Source: Enoplosus armatus (Eukaryota; Chordata; Actinopteri; Centrarchiformes; Enoplosidae). Taken from it: a stretch of DNA of 64,000 nt. The stretch spans positions 5,179,501 through 5,243,500 of the forward strand of contig NC_092201.1 in the NCBI RefSeq assembly GCF_043641665.1, written 5' to 3'. The notes under the pieces were generated by a model that had not been told where the DNA came from, made no database searches, and worked only from the letters and a program-made list of their open reading frames with translations. Shown piece after piece: positions 61,915 to 64,000 of the stretch (position 1 is its first letter; each line of letters begins with the position of its first letter). The translations under genes were made by a program, and so were the position numbers.

Positions 61915-63589
61915 ATTAATACCTATCTTGCTAGAAAATCCAGATTTGTAGTTTCTTGTGGCGTTAATATGTTCAAATCAGGCTGATTTGGTTTGATTCA
62001 GCTGCTCCAGGGTCTGAGAAAGAGAAGGTGTCGTGTTTGTCCAAACCTCAGGACAGGACGACCTGACATTTTGTTCCATTTCTCCCTCAGACGGTCTCAC
62101 TTCCTTAATTTTCTCCCTAAAATGCCAAACACTTTTCTCCCAGCCCGTGAAAGTGCACTTACATCATATCTCTCCTTATTAGACACGCATTATGTTCCTT
62201 ATTTTCTGCCTCTGTCTAGATTCTGTAAAAGGACATTACGCTACATGTGCTACTGTTCACATTCAGCATAAAACAAATACATCAGAGACAAAAGTTTGTG
62301 TTACTTTTGTGTTTTTTTGCTCCGTAACTGTATGTAAATTATTAGTTTGTGGTCATGGTATAATCATTTCTTCAGGGTCTTTACACACGCTTTGTCTCCC
62401 TGTCAGGAATACACAGTACAATGTCTCTGTGATGCCTCGGGATATTCTCTGGATATAAATCCTTTGTTTCAAATAGAGGCCAATGTTTCTGCTTTCTAGA
62501 GATTGTCTGGGTCCCTGTTGAGCCTTTTTCATATTGCCTACAGTTATCTCAAGTTCAAATTGTGCTCAGGTTATGGTGTTTTTACTGTGCAATGTGCAAA
62601 TGTGAAGCCGAACATCGAGGTCACGCATTTAATACAGTGTGTTTTATTAACATAGGGATAGCTCAGAGCGATGTTAATGTATTCTGTAGGAGCACTAGTC
62701 CGGATGTGAAACCACTACGGGTGTTAGCTGTGACCGGGGCGTCCGGCCGCTGGTTGTGGAGTTGAATCCGGCTCGAGGACGTACTGGAGAACAGCAGGGT
62801 GGCTGTAGGCTACGAGAGCCTCAGCCCACGCTACAACTTTGGCTCTCTCATCCATCACACGTGCTGCCTCTCTTCATACACTTCATACTCTTCCTCCTAC
62901 TACCACAGTCCCAATAGCCATCATCAGTGCTCCCTGTTTATCTTTTTGTGCCCTTTTTCTTTCTTGTTTGTCGACTTGCATCCCAAGAGAAGAAACAATT
63001 CCCATAAATGTTATCTTATTCACTAGTTCACTATACATTGTCGTGTTTTGTTTGTTGTCTTTGGAGACTGGATTTATACTTCTGTTTAATGGATGATGCC
63101 TCCAGCGCAGGGATTGATTTGTAGTTCAGCGCTGGATTTCATCTGTTGATAGCACCACCGCTATGTCACGCTTTAATTGTACGGTGTACCCCAAAGTATT
63201 ATCACTGTTTTAATTACTTTGTGACATACAGTAGAGAGACAATGGGAAAGTTTGCATTGTCTAGTTACTTGCTAAAAACAAAACTATTGAAATCCTTAAT
63301 AGCTGAATAATCATGTAAGGATAGAGTTAGCCTTAAAAAAGGGCATATTTGCAGTTTGAACATTTCGGTTTTACTTAAAACAGGAGCAGATAGAGGTGAC
63401 TAGGCTACTTTAATGAACTATAAGATTATTATTTCAGTACTGACACAAATATGTTTCCTCTTCAAAATGCCAGAGACCGGCAGTTACTCTCAGCTGGTTT
63501 ACATCATTACGTGACAAATGCGGATTCACGCAAATTACATGCAACAGGCACACGCGATGGTTCTTGTCTTCTAAATTGTGCCTGGTACA

Positions 63590-63730
63590 TGAATATGTAA
63601 TTTCCTGTGAATCCCTTGTGCATATGCATGTCATTTGCATCCAGCATGGGAATGGCAGACCCCGCCACTGACAGTTCAGTATAAAGAGGTAACTAATGAA
63701 TGTAAATACATGTAATGGCTTTAGGAGAAT
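63590..63730 (+). promoter_or_regulatory. Conserved non-coding candidate with octamer
   Basis: A perfect octamer ATTTGCAT (63633-63640) next to CATATGCATG, with GAATATGTAATTTCC and AACTAATGAATG around it, in unique sequence. Suggests POU/homeodomain binding; untested. Confidence 0.28.
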
Positions 63731-64000
63731 TAACACCAGCCATAAATAGTATCAGAAACTGGGTTTGATATGAAAATTCATGATTTAAAAGGTTTTAAGG
63801 AACTGAAGTTGTTTTCATCACATCAAGATTTCTGGATGTTGATATGTGTTGATGTTTGATCTTATTAAGAGTTTAGGCCTGTGACGCCTTTACCTGCTCC
63901 TGATGATGTAACTCTAAAATTATATATGTTCTAAATGTCAGTGAATCAATTCTCCAGCTGGCTTGATATTGTCTTCACTATCAACTATCTCCACTGACAT

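Larger units (their letters stand above)
53400..64000 (+). other. magi2 intron: last part of the window, no gene seen
   Basis: Largely unique sequence with a foldback-family fragment (55160-55229), a long CA microsatellite (57231-57282), a TA microsatellite (58433-58462) and a family-C repeat (61631-61914). The next magi2 exon should encode the motif around GEVPGVDY of the GK domain. I did not find it before the end of the window, so the intron exceeds 61.7 kb. Confidence 0.6.

Noticed and set aside
62562..62765. 67-codon frame with a GC-rich end (VTGASGRW)
   Set aside because: The short match to a nucleotide-binding-like GASG pattern is chance-level, with no splice context.

Overview
The window is vertebrate nuclear DNA and almost certainly comes from a teleost fish. 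Long CA/GT, CT and TA microsatellites alternate with AT-rich, stop-dense sequence. Interspersed elements of the kind scattered through spiny-rayed fish genomes recur: hAT-like ends, foldback elements, tRNA-like SINEs, Tc1 and LINE relics. There is no operon structure and no long open reading frame. This is a gene-poor window.

Only one coding exon can be defended, at 2103-2219 on the + strand. It is 117 bp, has a good acceptor and a GTGAGT donor, and encodes a peptide that matches the start of the guanylate-kinase-like region of MAGI2, the synaptic and junctional scaffold with multiple PDZ and WW domains. Positions 1-2102 are therefore the end of the preceding magi2 intron. Positions 2220-64000 read as one very long downstream intron whose next exon lies beyond the window. 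I looked for the expected next exon and for nested genes on both strands and found none that I could support.

Layout: 1-2100 holds a CT microsatellite, a GC-richer tract that could be an alternative 5' exon, and purine-rich DNA. 2.2-11 kb is mostly unique intron with a LINE tail and a hAT-end relic. 11-20 kb has two copies of a repeat family (A), a nested hAT-like block at 17.2-18.4 kb and one half of a dispersed pair at 16.6 kb. 20-32 kb has a Tc1 transposase relic, a near-palindromic foldback, the partner of the 16.6 kb repeat at 26.8 kb, two more family-A copies, a C26A8 tract and a minus-strand SINE. 32-42 kb is mostly unique. 42-53 kb is the repeat-dense part: several copies of a hAT-like family, a perfect 59-bp inverted repeat, a LINE reverse-transcriptase relic and an intact-looking MITE. 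53-64 kb is again largely unique, with microsatellites and several stretches that look like conserved non-coding elements.

No new enzymatic or defence system is visible. The most informative observations are structural. A 40-bp segment is inverted in place between two otherwise collinear repeat copies. A perfect 59-bp-arm hairpin should fold in the magi2 pre-mRNA. A foldback appears derived from a longer teleost element. Conserved-element calls rest on composition and motif content only and need alignment to other fish. Repeat names and families rest on recognition of characteristic sequence; no database was searched.
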